In this document: piece after piece, positions 1 to 8,947 of the stretch
Position numbering within the stretch: the first letter of the stretch is position 1
How the letters are laid out: each line of letters starts with the position of its first letter
Origin: an uncultured Desulfobacterium sp.
GTDB lineage: Bacteria; Desulfobacterota; DSM-4660; Desulfatiglandales; Desulfatiglandaceae
Direction: 5' to 3'
Assembly (NCBI GenBank): GCA_900258555.1
Contig: LT984854.1
Coordinates: 2,486,885-2,541,541 of the forward strand
Length of the DNA stretch: 54,657 nt
Notes under the pieces: model-generated
What the model was told of the DNA's origin: nothing
Databases searched by the model: none
The model's input: only the letters and a program-made list of their open reading frames with translations
Translations under genes and position numbers: made by a program

Positions 1-276
1 ATAAAGAAAAATGTGACGGTCCGGAAAATTGCAATTGCTATTCATGGGCCTTTTTTATAACACAATCTTTTTCAGGAAACCCGAAATAGTGTGTGTTTAG
101 TGGTAAAAGGCGGTAGTAATGATTAGAAATTTGATGTGAATTCCTGGCTAAAGAATGGCTAAAGAAAATCTTTGAAATTGGTATTTTGATGGGAAAATGC
201 TCTAAAATGTTCCAACATGAAAAACGAGTAACATCAATAAGCTATCTTATTTCAAAGGGTTGTAAAAAACTGGTGC

Positions 277-335
277 ATGCCTTGAGGGGGTAGTGGGTCA
301 CGCCCGTGCGGGTTCAAGTCCCGCCTTCGGCACCA
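277..335 (+). other. Truncated tRNA-Leu (GAG) 3' half
   Basis: An anticodon loop TTGAGGG (282-288) sits in a mostly paired stem. A class II variable arm (294-308), a T-arm (308-324), the acceptor 3' strand CTTCGGC (325-331) and an encoded ACCA follow. The 5' acceptor strand and D-arm are absent: the upstream bases do not pair with the acceptor. This is therefore the 3' half of a tRNA-Leu with GAG anticodon, not a working gene. Such halves are left when integrases use tRNA 3' ends as attachment sites. The intact gene is not in the window. Confidence 0.7.
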
Positions 336-336
336 T
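309..336 (+). repeat. Left copy of 28-bp tRNA-Leu 3'-end repeat (att-like)
   Basis: Twenty-eight bases covering the T-arm, acceptor 3' strand and CCA are identical to 1718-1745. The repeats are in direct orientation, 1,409 bp apart. Identical tRNA-end direct repeats are the usual mark of attachment sites for tyrosine-recombinase elements. No integrase gene lies between the copies, so the unit is a remnant or depends on an integrase elsewhere. Confidence 0.75.
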
Positions 337-507
337 CTTAAGTCTTTAATTTCAACAAGTTATCTTTGTTAACACCCTTAAAACCTTTTGCCAATTCTTT
401 GCCAGCTTGAGCCTTGCGCCTAAGCTGGTTTCTTTTTTCATAGATTTTCAATTCATCTTCAAATTCATGCTGGAAATATCTTTCAAAAGCCTTAAAAGAA
501 TAAAAAC

Positions 508-774
508 CTATTTACCGCAGCACTTTTTATATTTCAGACCTGAACCACAAGGACACGGAGAATTCCTACCCACAGACGTCTTAGAACGACTAGGAGGAGA
601 AGACAAGCTTTTATGAGACTCAACCTTTTCCTTTACTTCAACAACTTCTCTAAAGCCCAAATAATCAGCCATAGCAGCAATCACAAAAGCATTAAGTGTT
701 AACCCAGTTTTCTTGCAATACAACCGAGCCCGTGAATGAAGTTCATCGGAATATCTTACCAGTGTTTTTGCCAT
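508..774 (-). CDS. Small SEC-C motif protein with helical N-terminus
   Basis: 88 residues. The C-terminus carries a SEC-C metal-binding motif (CPCGSG followed by KYKKCCGK), which binds zinc in SecA and many other proteins. The N-terminal half (starting [16 protein letters not shown]) resembles a short helix-turn-helix or ribbon-helix-helix segment, suggesting a small DNA- or protein-binding adaptor. It starts 9 bp after the stop of the upstream ribbon-helix-helix gene and probably shares its transcript. It lies inside the tRNA-flanked insertion. The specific function is unknown; the SEC-C call is secure, the N-terminal fold is a guess. Confidence 0.6.
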   Translation of the reverse strand: MAKTLVRYSDELHSRARLYCKKTGLTLNAFVIAAMADYLGFREVVEVKEKVESHKSLSSPPSRSKTSVGRNSPCPCGSGLKYKKCCGK

Positions 775-783
775 TGAAGAACC

Positions 784-1047
784 TTAGTCTTTTTTAATGC
801 CCTTTATTTCAACCCGGGCATTCAAGTCTTTTACCCAATCACTCAATTTTTCCCCAGCATCTCGAATAATCAAGGCGATTTGAAGAAATCCAACCGACTT
901 AACCGCCATCAAAGACTTTGACATTTCATCAAGCATATTGATTATCAGCCTTGATCTTTCAATATCAGCCATTTCAGCAAGCTTATCAATTCGGGCTAAG
1001 ACATCATTAGGGACCCAAAACGATACCTTTGTTTTATCCACGCTCAT
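784..1047 (-). CDS. Ribbon-helix-helix-like protein
   Basis: 87 residues from the ATG at 1047, chosen because AGAGGTGA lies four bases upstream; an in-frame ATG at 1074 has no good ribosome site. The N-terminus (VSFWVPNDVLARIDKLAEMADIERSRLI, in part) fits a ribbon-helix-helix DNA-binding fold: a short beta strand, then two helices. The rest is helical. Such proteins usually regulate their own operon, plasmid partition or toxin genes. The upstream DNA is rich in short palindromes that could be its operators. Its partner is the SEC-C protein. No toxin can be recognised here. Confidence 0.6.
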   Translation of the reverse strand: MSVDKTKVSFWVPNDVLARIDKLAEMADIERSRLIINMLDEMSKSLMAVKSVGFLQIALIIRDAGEKLSDWVKDLNARVEIKGIKKD

Positions 1048-1128
1048 AAATTCACCTCTATAAAAAATTGTCATTTAGGGGGCTCGTAAGGTTATTAAGC
1101 TGACAAATAAGTCATAACCTATGGTTCC

Positions 1129-1157
1129 CTTGTATTCCATTGGTTCCAATATGTCAA
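1129..1157 (-). promoter_or_regulatory. Candidate promoter for the RHH/SEC-C pair
   Basis: On the minus strand a perfect TTGACA (1157-1152) is followed after 17 bases by TACAAG (1134-1129), four of six matches to a -10 box. It lies about 80 bp upstream of the RHH start. The -35 box is part of an inverted repeat (1152-1160 with 1174-1182), which would suit autoregulation. Confidence 0.45.
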
Positions 1158-1241
1158 TATTTTTTTAATTGATATATTGACACCGTTTACAGTTTAGACC
1201 TTTAACAAGCTAATACTCAAAATGATATCATTTTGATATCA
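1152..1241. promoter_or_regulatory. Cluster of short palindromes, possible operators
   Basis: Visible here are a perfect 9-bp inverted repeat TGTCAATAT (1152-1160) / ATATTGACA (1174-1182), a perfect 16-bp palindrome AAAATGATATCATTTT (1219-1234), and a second copy of its core TGATATCA (1223-1230 and 1234-1241, 11 bp apart). Helically phased palindromes upstream of a ribbon-helix-helix gene are typical operator arrays. The binding protein is inferred. Confidence 0.4.
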
Positions 1242-1338
1242 CTATCAAGTTATTTCTTTTACACAACTCTTTATTTTTGCTAACAAATTTAAAAAAATCG
1301 GAATTATGCTATGAAGTATCAAGTTAAAGGGGGTGTTT

Positions 1339-1372
1339 GGGTGTGCTCCCGCTTTCCAGCGGTCGCACACCC
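1339..1372. other. Strong GC-rich hairpin in non-coding DNA
   Basis: GGGTGTGC pairs with GCACACCC, then a symmetric 2x2 internal loop, then CCGCT pairs with AGCGG around a TTCC tetraloop. There is no T-run, so it is not a standard terminator. The surrounding stretch 1242-1717 has no convincing gene. The hairpin could belong to a small RNA or an origin-like structure of the inserted element; the function is unknown. Confidence 0.4.
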
Positions 1373-1717
1373 CCCACCCCTTTCCACTGAAGGCGAGTCA
1401 CTACCTCTATACTTCCATTAGAACGTTTTCGGGTTAGTCTTTAGGAACTACCTTGAAGACCGCATTCCATAGCTTATCAAGGCTCCGCCGTCCGACCGCC
1501 AAATTTCGCCGCAGGCGCACACGCGCTGAACTATATCGATACAAGTTAGCCCTTGACTGCGACCACGGATAGAATTATGAAGCTGGGTAGAGAAGAAAAT
1601 TTAAAGGGAAGGCGCACTTAAATAAGTAGTCGAAGAAATTACATGAATCCCATGCAATACGTTTTGCCGTTTTTTTGCCACGAAGGCCGTAACTCGTTGA
1701 TATTTAATGCACTAGGA

Positions 1718-1745
1718 CGGGTTCAAGTCCCGCCTTCGGCACCAT
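1718..1745 (+). repeat. Right copy of 28-bp tRNA-Leu 3'-end repeat (att-like)
   Basis: Identical to 309-336. It holds only the T-arm and acceptor end; the upstream bases do not continue the tRNA. A terminator follows at once (1759-1792), as expected downstream of a tRNA gene, so this copy probably marks the original chromosomal junction. Confidence 0.75.
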
Positions 1746-1758
1746 AGCTGTATTTTCA

Positions 1759-1792
1759 GGCGGAATCTCTTGAGATTGCGCCTTTTTCTTTT
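1759..1792 (+). terminator. Rho-independent terminator after the tRNA end
   Basis: GGCGGAATCTC (1759-1769) pairs with GAGATTGCGCC (1772-1782) with one mismatch and is followed by a T-rich tract. Its place directly after the tRNA-Leu 3' repeat suggests it is the terminator of the ancestral tRNA gene. Confidence 0.6.
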
Positions 1793-1825
1793 TTGGTTAT
1801 AAGATTGAAAAGGAAAATTGTACAA

Positions 1826-2071
1826 ATGAAAAGCCGTAACACAAAAAACAATGTAAAAATCCCTGAAGTGATATCAAAATACAAATTTCCATGGTCGGAC
1901 ATGCATGTCGGCGACTCAGTATTAATTAGGGCGGAGGAGGGAGAGGAACTAGCCTGGTTTAGACGTAGCGTTGTTTCCTCCGCACAATATTATGGGAACA
2001 AGACCGGCAAAAGATTCAAGTCCCTCTTTGACATGGATACGAAGAGTTGCCGAGTTTGGCGAATAAAGTAG
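1826..2071 (+). CDS. Small phage/plasmid-type protein
   Basis: 81 residues from the ATG at 1826, with AAGGA about 11 bases upstream; a TTG at 1793 would add eleven residues but falls in the terminator tail. The pattern KYKFPWSDMHVGDSVLI near the start and a C-terminal VWRIK, with a central basic stretch (YYGNKTGKRFKS), is the layout of a small family common in phages and plasmids. Its function is not known. It lies just outside the right tRNA repeat, so the mobile DNA may extend further than the repeats show. Confidence 0.5.
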   Translation: MKSRNTKNNVKIPEVISKYKFPWSDMHVGDSVLIRAEEGEELAWFRRSVVSSAQYYGNKTGKRFKSLFDMDTKSCRVWRIK

Positions 2072-2364
2072 CCTAAGGTTTGGGTATAAAATAAAGGCAT
2101 TGGAGACCATAGCCTTTCCTTTGACGTTTGTATAGCGTCTTCAAATAACATATTCTGTTGAAAGCATCCCGTATTCTTGCCTTTCAAAATCCAGAGATAA
2201 TAAGCCACCTCTTATTTTAAATAAATCTGAACGAGTCATTAACTCACAATTAATACAAAACTAATCTTTTGCTGTTATTATTAATTTATATTAATAAATT
2301 ATATGTATTTGTTAATACATTGCCCTTTAAAGGATATTAATTATCACTAAATTAAAAATTTAAC
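2072..2364. other. AT-rich spacer with repeated TTAATAC
   Basis: No supportable gene. The stretch is very AT-rich. It carries repeated TTAATAC-type words at about 2250, 2313 and (in the promoter) 2372, and an inverted GAGT...ACTC around 2233-2245. These may be regulator sites for the ComEA-like gene downstream, but nothing identifies the protein. Confidence 0.3.
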
Positions 2365-2393
2365 TTGACAGTTAATACGTTTTTAAATAATAG
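2365..2393 (+). promoter_or_regulatory. Candidate promoter for comEA-like gene
   Basis: TTGACA (2365-2370) is perfect. After 17 bases a weak -10 TAATAG follows (2388-2393). It sits about 64 bp upstream of the ComEA-like start in an AT-rich context. A GTTAATAC repeat overlaps the spacer. Confidence 0.4.
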
Positions 2394-2456
2394 ATTTTTT
2401 CGAATTGTACAAAGTATTGTTCTAATAATTTATTAACTTTTAATTAGGAGGGTCGT

Positions 2457-2738
2457 ATGATTGTTGTAAAAAAATGGTCGTTGATGATGATTGCTTTATT
2501 CCTTGTATTGTGTTTTTCGGTTCCATCATTCTCTGCTGATGAGGGCAAAATCAATATCAATACTGCCAGCGCCGAGGAATTGGCCAAGTTGGATAAGGTC
2601 GGTGAGGCTTACGCCAAGAGGATAGTGGAGTACCGCGAGGCCAATGGTCAGTTCTCAAAGCCCGAGGACATTATGAATGTTAAGGGGATTGGTCCCAAAA
2701 TCTTCGAGGCCAATAAGGATCGAATTGTAGTAAAGTAG
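2457..2738 (+). CDS. Exported ComEA-like helix-hairpin-helix protein
   Basis: 93 residues. A signal peptide (about 1-26, ending PSFSA) is followed by a double helix-hairpin-helix domain: INTASAEELAKL, then VKGIGPKIFEANKDRI near the C-terminus. This is the DNA-binding domain of ComEA, the periplasmic receptor that binds incoming double-stranded DNA. Many Gram-negative ComEA proteins consist, as here, of only a signal peptide and this domain. AGGAGG precedes the ATG by six bases. It stands alone with its own promoter and terminator; no ComEC or pilin gene adjoins it. Confidence 0.85.
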   Translation: MIVVKKWSLMMIALFLVLCFSVPSFSADEGKININTASAEELAKLDKVGEAYAKRIVEYREANGQFSKPEDIMNVKGIGPKIFEANKDRIVVK

Positions 2739-2753
2739 AAAAAGGGATGGGAA

Positions 2754-2795
2754 AGGATCCACCCTAAGTGCTTAAGAGGTGGATTCTTTCTTTCA
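2754..2795. terminator. Terminator between convergent genes
   Basis: AGGATCCACC (2754-2763) pairs with GGTGGATTCT (2778-2787) with one mismatch, followed by a T/C-rich tail. It separates the plus-strand comEA-like gene from the minus-strand sat gene that ends at 2796, and could serve both. Confidence 0.6.
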
Positions 2796-4508
2796 CTATT
2801 TGATATATCCCTCTCTTTGCAACTCCAGCAGCACCTCCTGGGCCGCCTCGTCCGGCGTTATTTCAGTGGTATCTATGCGCAGCTCCGGCCTTTCAGGGTC
2901 TTCATAAGGGTCATCAATTCCTGTAAACCCCTTTATCAGACCCGCCCTGGCCTTGGCATAAATTCCCTTTCGATCTCGTTTTTCACAGACTTCCAGGGAG
3001 GTGGCCACGTGCACCTCAATAAAACCACCATACTGCTCTATCATTTCCCGTACCTGTCTTCTGGTCAATCTGTATGGAGCAATAGGGGCGCATACGGCGA
3101 TGCCCCTGTTCTTGGTGATCTCACTGGCGACAAAACCTATGCGCCTTACATTAATATCCCTGTCTTCCTTTGAAAAGCCCAATTCACTTGAAAGGTGCCT
3201 TCGGACTATATCGCCGTCCAGCAGGGTTACAGGCCTGTCCCCTATTTCAAGAAATCTTGAAATCAGCACCTGAGCGACTGTAGATTTGCCGGACCCGGAA
3301 AGCCCTGTAAAGAAGACCGTAAAGCCCTGCTTGTGTCTTGGCGGATATGCATTACGCAGTTCCTCTACAACCTCTTCAAATGTAAACCATGCAGGTATTT
3401 CAAGGCCTGCCCGCACCAGTTTTACCAACTCTGTCCCTGAAAGTGTCTTATAGCCTACATTTCCTTTTATCTCGCTCCGAGGGACGTATTTTTCCTTCTC
3501 AGGGGTGTAGACCATTTCCTCAAAGGGTATGATATGTATGCCGAGCTCATCCTTAAATTTCTCCAGCAGTTCGCGGGATGCATAAGGTTCGTAAAAGGGC
3601 CTTCCTGCATTGTCCAGTCCCGGACCCCCATGATCCCTGCCCACAATAAAATGGGTGCACCCGTAGTTTTTTCGGATCAAGGCATGCCACAGGGCAGAAC
3701 GCGGGCCAGCCATCCTTACGGCAAGAGGCAACAGCGACAGGAGCATCATATTAGGGGGATAGTGGTGGGCCGTCTTTTGATAACACCTGACCCTTGTATA
3801 ATAATCAATATCTCCAGGTCTAACCGGGCCCACAGTAGGTTGAAACAGCAGATTCGCCCTTGATTCTCTCATGGCGCCCAGGGTCATCTCAAACTGGGCG
3901 CGATGGAGGATGTTTCTGGTATGGAATCCGACCAACCGCCGCCAGCCCAGCTTTAAGCAGGCATTTCTTACCTCAAGGGGTGTCAGACGCAGCTGCTTGA
4001 AGTCAAAGTGAAGGGGCATATTGACGCCCTCTACCTTGCCCCCCACATAGTGACTGCCTGTCTGGTGAAAAAGCTGATATACACCAGGGTGATCCGCGTC
4101 TGCAGTCCCGTAGACGGCCAGGGCCTCCCTCTGTTTATCAATAGGCCAGATCTCCTCAATATGCATCACACCGAGCATAAAGCCCTCAGGGTCTCTAAGA
4201 GCTGCGGATTGACCGGCCTCAAGGCGCCCGGCCTCCAACTCCGTCACGTCAAGGCATATAGGGATAGGCCAGACAGTGTTGTCCTGAAGTCTCATCCTGT
4301 CGAGCACCGCCTCATAGTCCGGATGGGTCATAAAACCGGTCAAAGGAGAAAAAGAACCATTCATCAGCAGCTCAAGATCGCACATCTGCCGTTCAGAAAG
4401 CACAATAGAAGGGATGTGCAGAGAAAGATCCTTGAGCACCTCCTTTCTGCCGTCATCGGCCATCAGGTCAACGAGGACGCCTCCGTGTGGTGTGATCAGG
4501 TGGCTCAT
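2796..4508 (-). CDS. sat: Bifunctional sulfate adenylyltransferase / APS kinase
   Basis: 570 residues. The first ~380 are ATP sulfurylase (sulfate + ATP to APS), with the substrate motifs FHTRNILHR and GRDHGGPG. The last ~170 are adenylylsulfate kinase, with P-loop GLSGSGKST and the DGD motif of CysC. The fusion makes PAPS from sulfate in one polypeptide, so an assimilatory or PAPS-supplying role fits better than dissimilatory reduction alone. The ATG at 4508 is preferred: AAAGGAG lies 12 bases upstream, and a GTG at 4529 overlaps that site. It starts 21 bp after the upstream response-regulator stop, so read-through is possible. Confidence 0.92.
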   Translation of the reverse strand: MSHLITPHGGVLVDLMADDGRKEVLKDLSLHIPSIVLSERQMCDLELLMNGSFSPLTGFMTHPDYEAVLDRMRLQDNTVWPIPICLDVTELEAGRLEAGQSAALRDPEGFMLGVMHIEEIWPIDKQREALAVYGTADADHPGVYQLFHQTGSHYVGGKVEGVNMPLHFDFKQLRLTPLEVRNACLKLGWRRLVGFHTRNILHRAQFEMTLGAMRESRANLLFQPTVGPVRPGDIDYYTRVRCYQKTAHHYPPNMMLLSLLPLAVRMAGPRSALWHALIRKNYGCTHFIVGRDHGGPGLDNAGRPFYEPYASRELLEKFKDELGIHIIPFEEMVYTPEKEKYVPRSEIKGNVGYKTLSGTELVKLVRAGLEIPAWFTFEEVVEELRNAYPPRHKQGFTVFFTGLSGSGKSTVAQVLISRFLEIGDRPVTLLDGDIVRRHLSSELGFSKEDRDINVRRIGFVASEITKNRGIAVCAPIAPYRLTRRQVREMIEQYGGFIEVHVATSLEVCEKRDRKGIYAKARAGLIKGFTGIDDPYEDPERPELRIDTTEITPDEAAQEVLLELQREGYIK

Positions 4509-4529
4509 TGATTTCTTTGCTCCTTTCAC

Positions 4530-5903
4530 CTAAAAATTTGTCACCCCCCTGGATTCCCTGAAATCAGAGGGATTGATTTCATATTTCTTTAGGAGTTCGT
4601 ACAGATCGGCCCTGTATTTTCCCGCAAGTTTGGCCGCCTGGCTTACGTTGCCGCGGGTGAGTTCTATCAATTGGATAAGATAATCACGTTCGAAATTTTC
4701 CTTAGCACTCTTAAATGAGTTAGGACCGGCTGGGCCTGCCTGCCGAAAGTTTAGCAGGAGATCGTCGGTTATGGTATCCTGGGTTGCAAGCGCCACAGCG
4801 CATTCAACCGTATTTTCCAGTTCCCTTACATTTCCGGGCCATGAATGCAATAAGAGCTTCTGGAGGGCAGCGGCAGAAAATTCCTTAATCTGTTTATTCA
4901 TTTTCTTTGCATTTTTTTCCAGAAAAAATCTCGCCAGATATGGAATTTCCTCTTTCCTTTCTCTTAGAGGGGGCAGCCTTATTGGTATAACATGGATGCG
5001 GTAATAAAGGTCTTTACGGAAAGTGCCCTTTCTTGTCTCTTCCTCCAGGTTCTTATTTGTCGCAGCAATTATCCTGACGTCCACCTTCACGGGCCTGTCG
5101 CCTCCCAGGGGATAGAATTCCTTTTCTTCAAGGGCGCGAAGCAGTTTTACCTGCATGGATAAGGGCATCTCTGATATCTCATCCAGAAAGAATGTGCCGG
5201 TATGGGCCAGGGCGAAAAGCCCTTTTCTGCCCCTGGCGGCCCCTGTGAATGCACCCCTTTCATAGCCGAAGAGTTCTCCCTCCAGCAGTGTCTCTGGAAT
5301 CGCAGCGCAGTTGATCGCCACAAAGGGGTGGTCCTTTCTGGCGCTGGCCACGTGAAGTGTCTTGGCTATCAGCTCCTTGCCTGTTCCGCTTTCCCCCTCT
5401 ATATAGACATTTGAATCAACAGCGCCTGCATGAGTGACCTGTTCAAGCACCTTTTGCATCTTCTCGCTCTTGTATACAATATGCTCAAAGCCATAGCGTT
5501 GTTTCACCTGATCCCTAAGGCTTTTTATCTCCTTTGACAGTTTGCTCTTGCCGAGGCAGTCCTTTATCTCCGTCAACAGATCATTGTAATCAAAAGGCTT
5601 GGTCAGATAACTGTATGCACCCCTCCTCATGGCCTCCACGGCATTTTCTATTGTGCCGTATGCTGTAAATATTATTATTGGCATTTCAGGATTGGTCTGA
5701 TGAAGCTCTTCCATCAATTCTATGCCGTTGTGGCTGCCGAGTCTCAGATCAACAAGGGCCAGATCAAATATCTCATGCCGCGCCATTTCGATTGCCTTTT
5801 TCGAATCTGTAGAGGCTTCCGCCTTATAATCCCCGGCCTCAAGCCTCATTTTAATAACCTTTAAAACGCTTTGATCATCATCAACCACCAAAATCTTTTC
5901 CAT
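4530..5903 (-). CDS. glrR: Sigma-54-dependent response regulator (GlrR/QseF-like)
   Basis: 457 residues. An N-terminal receiver domain has the acidic pair DDD near residues 8-10 and phospho-acceptor Asp52 (VDLRLG). A central AAA+ domain has Walker A GESGTGKE and the sigma-54 contact loop GAFTGA, and a Fis-type helix-turn-helix lies at the C-terminus. It should activate sigma-54 promoters when phosphorylated. The start at 5903 gives the canonical MEKILVVDDD beginning with AGGAAG upstream. It is the last gene of a kinase-lipoprotein-regulator operon laid out like qseE-qseG-qseF (glrK-qseG-glrR) of enterobacteria, so the kinase at 6423-7883 is its likely partner. Confidence 0.88.
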   Translation of the reverse strand: MEKILVVDDDQSVLKVIKMRLEAGDYKAEASTDSKKAIEMARHEIFDLALVDLRLGSHNGIELMEELHQTNPEMPIIIFTAYGTIENAVEAMRRGAYSYLTKPFDYNDLLTEIKDCLGKSKLSKEIKSLRDQVKQRYGFEHIVYKSEKMQKVLEQVTHAGAVDSNVYIEGESGTGKELIAKTLHVASARKDHPFVAINCAAIPETLLEGELFGYERGAFTGAARGRKGLFALAHTGTFFLDEISEMPLSMQVKLLRALEEKEFYPLGGDRPVKVDVRIIAATNKNLEEETRKGTFRKDLYYRIHVIPIRLPPLRERKEEIPYLARFFLEKNAKKMNKQIKEFSAAALQKLLLHSWPGNVRELENTVECAVALATQDTITDDLLLNFRQAGPAGPNSFKSAKENFERDYLIQLIELTRGNVSQAAKLAGKYRADLYELLKKYEINPSDFRESRGVTNF

Positions 5904-5916
5904 GACCTTCTTCCTG

Positions 5917-6486
5917 TTAACGAGGCAACGCTTTTCTCTTGTCTTCTTCCGTACCCAGATCAATCTTCTTCAAGCCATCCAACTGAGTCTGGAGTTTTTT
6001 GATTTCAACATTTTTTAAGTTATATATCTGGTTCATAAGTTTATCTATTTCCTTTTGCTTTTCAGTATTTGTCTTTTTTATTTCCAAGATCTCCTTGTCC
6101 AGGTCATTTATCCTGCCCAGCATTGAAATATACAATTCCGTGGCCGATATTAGTTCGCTCCGCGGATATCTTTTCAACATATCCTCAAAACACTTAAGGG
6201 ATCTGACCCGATCGGAACGAGGGTTTTTGGGGTGGGCGTAAATAACCCCCATCAAAAACAGGGCCTGATCCCCATTGGTTTCAGGAGCAAAATTCAGTGC
6301 CTGCTCCGATTCCTTGATGGCCTGCTCGTAATCCTGCACCGCTATCAGGTATTTTGCATTGGCAAGGTGATGGTTTGCCTCCAATAACGCACGGTTATGA
6401 ACGCATCCACAGCCAAAGTTGATTATAATAAAACAGGCAGCGTAAAAGAGAAGGTGCTGCCCTTTCCCAACTCGCTTTCCGCCCAT
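5917..6486 (-). CDS. TPR/coiled-coil lipoprotein (QseG-like position)
   Basis: 189 residues. A hydrophobic N-terminus ends in INFGCGC, a plausible lipobox, so the mature protein would be lipid-anchored. Tetratricopeptide-like helices (about 30-110) and a charged coiled coil (about 120-175) follow. It overlaps the kinase gene by 64 bp and ends 13 bp before the regulator, so all three are co-translated. QseG, which occupies this position in enterobacteria, is an outer-membrane lipoprotein that modulates the kinase. Sequence similarity to QseG itself cannot be judged here; the role is inferred from position. Confidence 0.65.
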   Translation of the reverse strand: MGGKRVGKGQHLLFYAACFIIINFGCGCVHNRALLEANHHLANAKYLIAVQDYEQAIKESEQALNFAPETNGDQALFLMGVIYAHPKNPRSDRVRSLKCFEDMLKRYPRSELISATELYISMLGRINDLDKEILEIKKTNTEKQKEIDKLMNQIYNLKNVEIKKLQTQLDGLKKIDLGTEEDKRKALPR

Positions 6487-7883
6487 ATTTTACCTCCATG
6501 AGCAGTGATAATGTGTTTGGAAATGGAAAGACCCAGACCTGTCCCCCTGTCTGTTTCAATTCCTGAGTCTATTCTCCTGAATTTGTCAAATATAAGGCCC
6601 AGATGATCCTTATGAATGCCGCAACCGGTATCCGACACGGATACCACAACAAAATCCCTCTTATTATCCAGCAACGAGATGGAGATGACAATTGAATCAC
6701 CCTCCCTGGTAAACTTGAGGGCATTGCCGATCAGATTCTGAACCACTTGAAAGATCCTCTCTTCGTCAATGTTGACGGGAGGGATATCCGGTGGAGGATT
6801 AAGTTCCAGGCTGACATTCTTGCTGAGCGCAATGGGGGCGACTTTCAATACCCCCCTCTGGACAACAGGGGCAAGGTTGCATTTTGTAAAATGATAGTCC
6901 ATCATCCTCGCTTCCATCCTGGACAGGTCCAATATCTTGTTAACGGAATCAATAAGCCTTTCACATTCCTCTTTTGTAATGGCAAGAAGCTCGTGTTGTT
7001 TTTCGGGGCTCGAGGCGTAAGTGCCTTCCAGCAACATGCTTGATGCCTCACGTATTGCTGTCAGGGGGGTTCTAAGATCGTGAGAGACATGGCTTATGAA
7101 ATCAATCTTCATCTGGTCAAGCTCCCTCAGTCTGTCGCACATTATATTAAAATCATCTGCAAGGGCCTTTATCTCCGGCGGAGATGCTATGTCGGGGACC
7201 TTTTCAAACCGCCCCTTCGCTATGGTGTCTGTCTTTTCCTGGAGCAGTAAGATGGCACGGTTAATACCCCTGGTGGTAAAAAAACTGATCAGTATCCCCA
7301 GTATGATCGCAGACCCGGAGGTAATTATCACCACTTTTACTACACGGAAAGAGGTCTTGACTGATTCCTCGATCATCTGCTCCCTTTCATAACGTGCCAC
7401 ATCAATAATTTTTCTGAGCCTTTGATTAATATCTCCTAATACCCCTTCCCTTTCCTCCTGGTATTGCTTCATTGGATACGATCTTCCGGATGTGAATAGA
7501 TCGGATTCCCTGTTAAACAGGAAGGCATAGTGTTCATACAACTGTCTTGCCTCGACACACAACTGCTTTTTTTCGGAGGTATTATCAACAGCCTCCTGCA
7601 ACCTGCTCAAATCCTCGATCACATATTCCTGTATCTCCATAAATTTTTGCAAGAAATCCTTGTCCTTTGAGATGAAATATTTCTTTTCAAAACCGACCTG
7701 CGAAAGGATAGAATCCAGGATGCGTTCTACCAAACCTATGGTGGTGGTACTGACAAATGCAATGGAATGGGTGAGGTTATTTATGTGGTTGACATTTATG
7801 GTCATATAGCCGGCAAGAAGGACTACAAACAACATTATGACCATGTAGCTGACGACCAGTCTCTTAAATATTGTAAATTTCAC
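6423..7883 (-). CDS. Membrane sensor histidine kinase (GlrK/QseE-like)
   Basis: 486 residues. There are two membrane helices (about 9-30 and 185-205) enclosing a helical periplasmic sensor, a HAMP linker, a HisKA domain with phospho-acceptor His in [13 protein letters not shown], and an ATPase domain with N-box ([11 protein letters not shown]), DTGCGI and [10 protein letters not shown]. All catalytic motifs are intact. It heads the kinase-lipoprotein-regulator operon and probably phosphorylates the sigma-54 activator downstream. It starts 17 bp after the MORN protein stop, so the operon may extend back to the radical SAM gene. Confidence 0.88.
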   Translation of the reverse strand: MKFTIFKRLVVSYMVIMLFVVLLAGYMTINVNHINNLTHSIAFVSTTTIGLVERILDSILSQVGFEKKYFISKDKDFLQKFMEIQEYVIEDLSRLQEAVDNTSEKKQLCVEARQLYEHYAFLFNRESDLFTSGRSYPMKQYQEEREGVLGDINQRLRKIIDVARYEREQMIEESVKTSFRVVKVVIITSGSAIILGILISFFTTRGINRAILLLQEKTDTIAKGRFEKVPDIASPPEIKALADDFNIMCDRLRELDQMKIDFISHVSHDLRTPLTAIREASSMLLEGTYASSPEKQHELLAITKEECERLIDSVNKILDLSRMEARMMDYHFTKCNLAPVVQRGVLKVAPIALSKNVSLELNPPPDIPPVNIDEERIFQVVQNLIGNALKFTREGDSIVISISLLDNKRDFVVVSVSDTGCGIHKDHLGLIFDKFRRIDSGIETDRGTGLGLSISKHIITAHGGKIWAESELGKGSTFSFTLPVLL

Positions 7884-7900
7884 ATCATGACCATAAAAGG

Positions 7901-8947
7901 TTATTTTTTGTCAACAGGCCTCCCGTTGATAAATTGCCCTTCAAATACCTTTCCGTCCGGATAAACAATGGTTCCTGAACCGTGATACCTGCCGTTTACA
8001 AACTCTCCGGCATATATGCTCCCATCCGGAAGGATGATTGTGCCGTTGCCGTTGGGCATGCCGTTTACCCACTGTCCTTCATATATCCTGCCGTCGGAAT
8101 AGTTCACTGTGCCCCGGCCTTCCGGTCTTCCGGCAGTCCACAGGCCAGAGGACTGTTTGCCGTCAGGGTATATAATTGTGCCGTTGCCGTGAAATTTGCC
8201 TGCCGACCAATGGCCTACATATCTTTTGCCGTCCGCGAATGTGAAGACGCCTTCACCATCATACTTACCGTCCTTGAAATATCCCCTGTAAGACCTGCCG
8301 TCTTTAAAGATCAACACCCCTTGGCCGCAATATTGGCCTTTCCTGAAACCGCCTGTATATCTCCCCCCATCCGGTAATTTAATGTCACCCTGTCCGTCAT
8401 ATTGGTCGTCTCTCCACTGACCCTCATATTTGGTGCCGTCTGCAAGGGTACAGACCCCCTGGCCATGCCTGACAATATCGTTTGTCTGCCCTATGTAGAC
8501 AGCGCCGTCAGGCCATGAAATTGTACCGTAAATCCCTTTGCCGTTATGGAATTGTCCTTCATATGTCTTCCCGTCCGGGTATTTGAACGCACCCTTGCCG
8601 TTGGGTTTGTCATCCCTCCAAAGGCCGATATATCTGCTGCCGTCGTCATATAATGCAGATCCCCATCCGTTTCTCCTATCATCTTTCCACACACCGGTGA
8701 ATCTGTTCCTCCTGGGGCCGTCTGCTGAATATGAGCCTTCCCTGCCTTTTATTGCCTGGTCTGAATATGTATATATGCCCCATCCGGACCTTTGTCCGTC
8801 CTTCCATTGACCTTCATATTTTCCGCCGTCATCATATTCATATATCCCCTGACCATCCTTGCATCCGCCTTGAATACATACTGCTGACACCTCGACAGGG
8901 AAAAATAAGGCCATGAATAATAAAGAAATAATAAGATTTGTTGTCAT
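7901..8947 (-). CDS. Exported MORN-repeat protein
   Basis: 348 residues. A signal peptide (about 1-22) is followed by about thirteen MORN repeats of ~23 residues (YEGQW..G...G.G.. pattern) covering the rest of the chain. MORN repeats form elongated beta structures that mediate membrane or protein contacts; a bacterial exported version probably acts in the periplasm or on the surface. Its ATG overlaps the radical SAM stop by four bases, so the two are translationally coupled. The repeats are degenerate in places (for example QSSGLW) but the frame is intact. The specific function is unknown. Confidence 0.8.
   Translation of the reverse strand: MTTNLIISLLFMALFFPVEVSAVCIQGGCKDGQGIYEYDDGGKYEGQWKDGQRSGWGIYTYSDQAIKGREGSYSADGPRRNRFTGVWKDDRRNGWGSALYDDGSRYIGLWRDDKPNGKGAFKYPDGKTYEGQFHNGKGIYGTISWPDGAVYIGQTNDIVRHGQGVCTLADGTKYEGQWRDDQYDGQGDIKLPDGGRYTGGFRKGQYCGQGVLIFKDGRSYRGYFKDGKYDGEGVFTFADGKRYVGHWSAGKFHGNGTIIYPDGKQSSGLWTAGRPEGRGTVNYSDGRIYEGQWVNGMPNGNGTIILPDGSIYAGEFVNGRYHGSGTIVYPDGKVFEGQFINGRPVDKK

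Larger units (their letters stand above)
337..1717. mobile_element. Remnant of an integrated element between tRNA-Leu repeats
   Basis: The interval is bounded by the two 28-bp direct repeats of a tRNA-Leu end. It contains a two-gene minus-strand unit (ribbon-helix-helix protein, then SEC-C protein), a palindrome-rich upstream region and a large hairpin, but no integrase, replication or transfer gene. It is best read as a decayed or satellite-like insertion. The flanking DNA up to 276 may be the end of a second element in the same site, because the left copy is also only a tRNA half. Confidence 0.45.

Noticed and set aside
1990-2208. 72-codon minus-strand frame
   Set aside because: It overlaps the better-supported small plus-strand gene and has no recognisable features.
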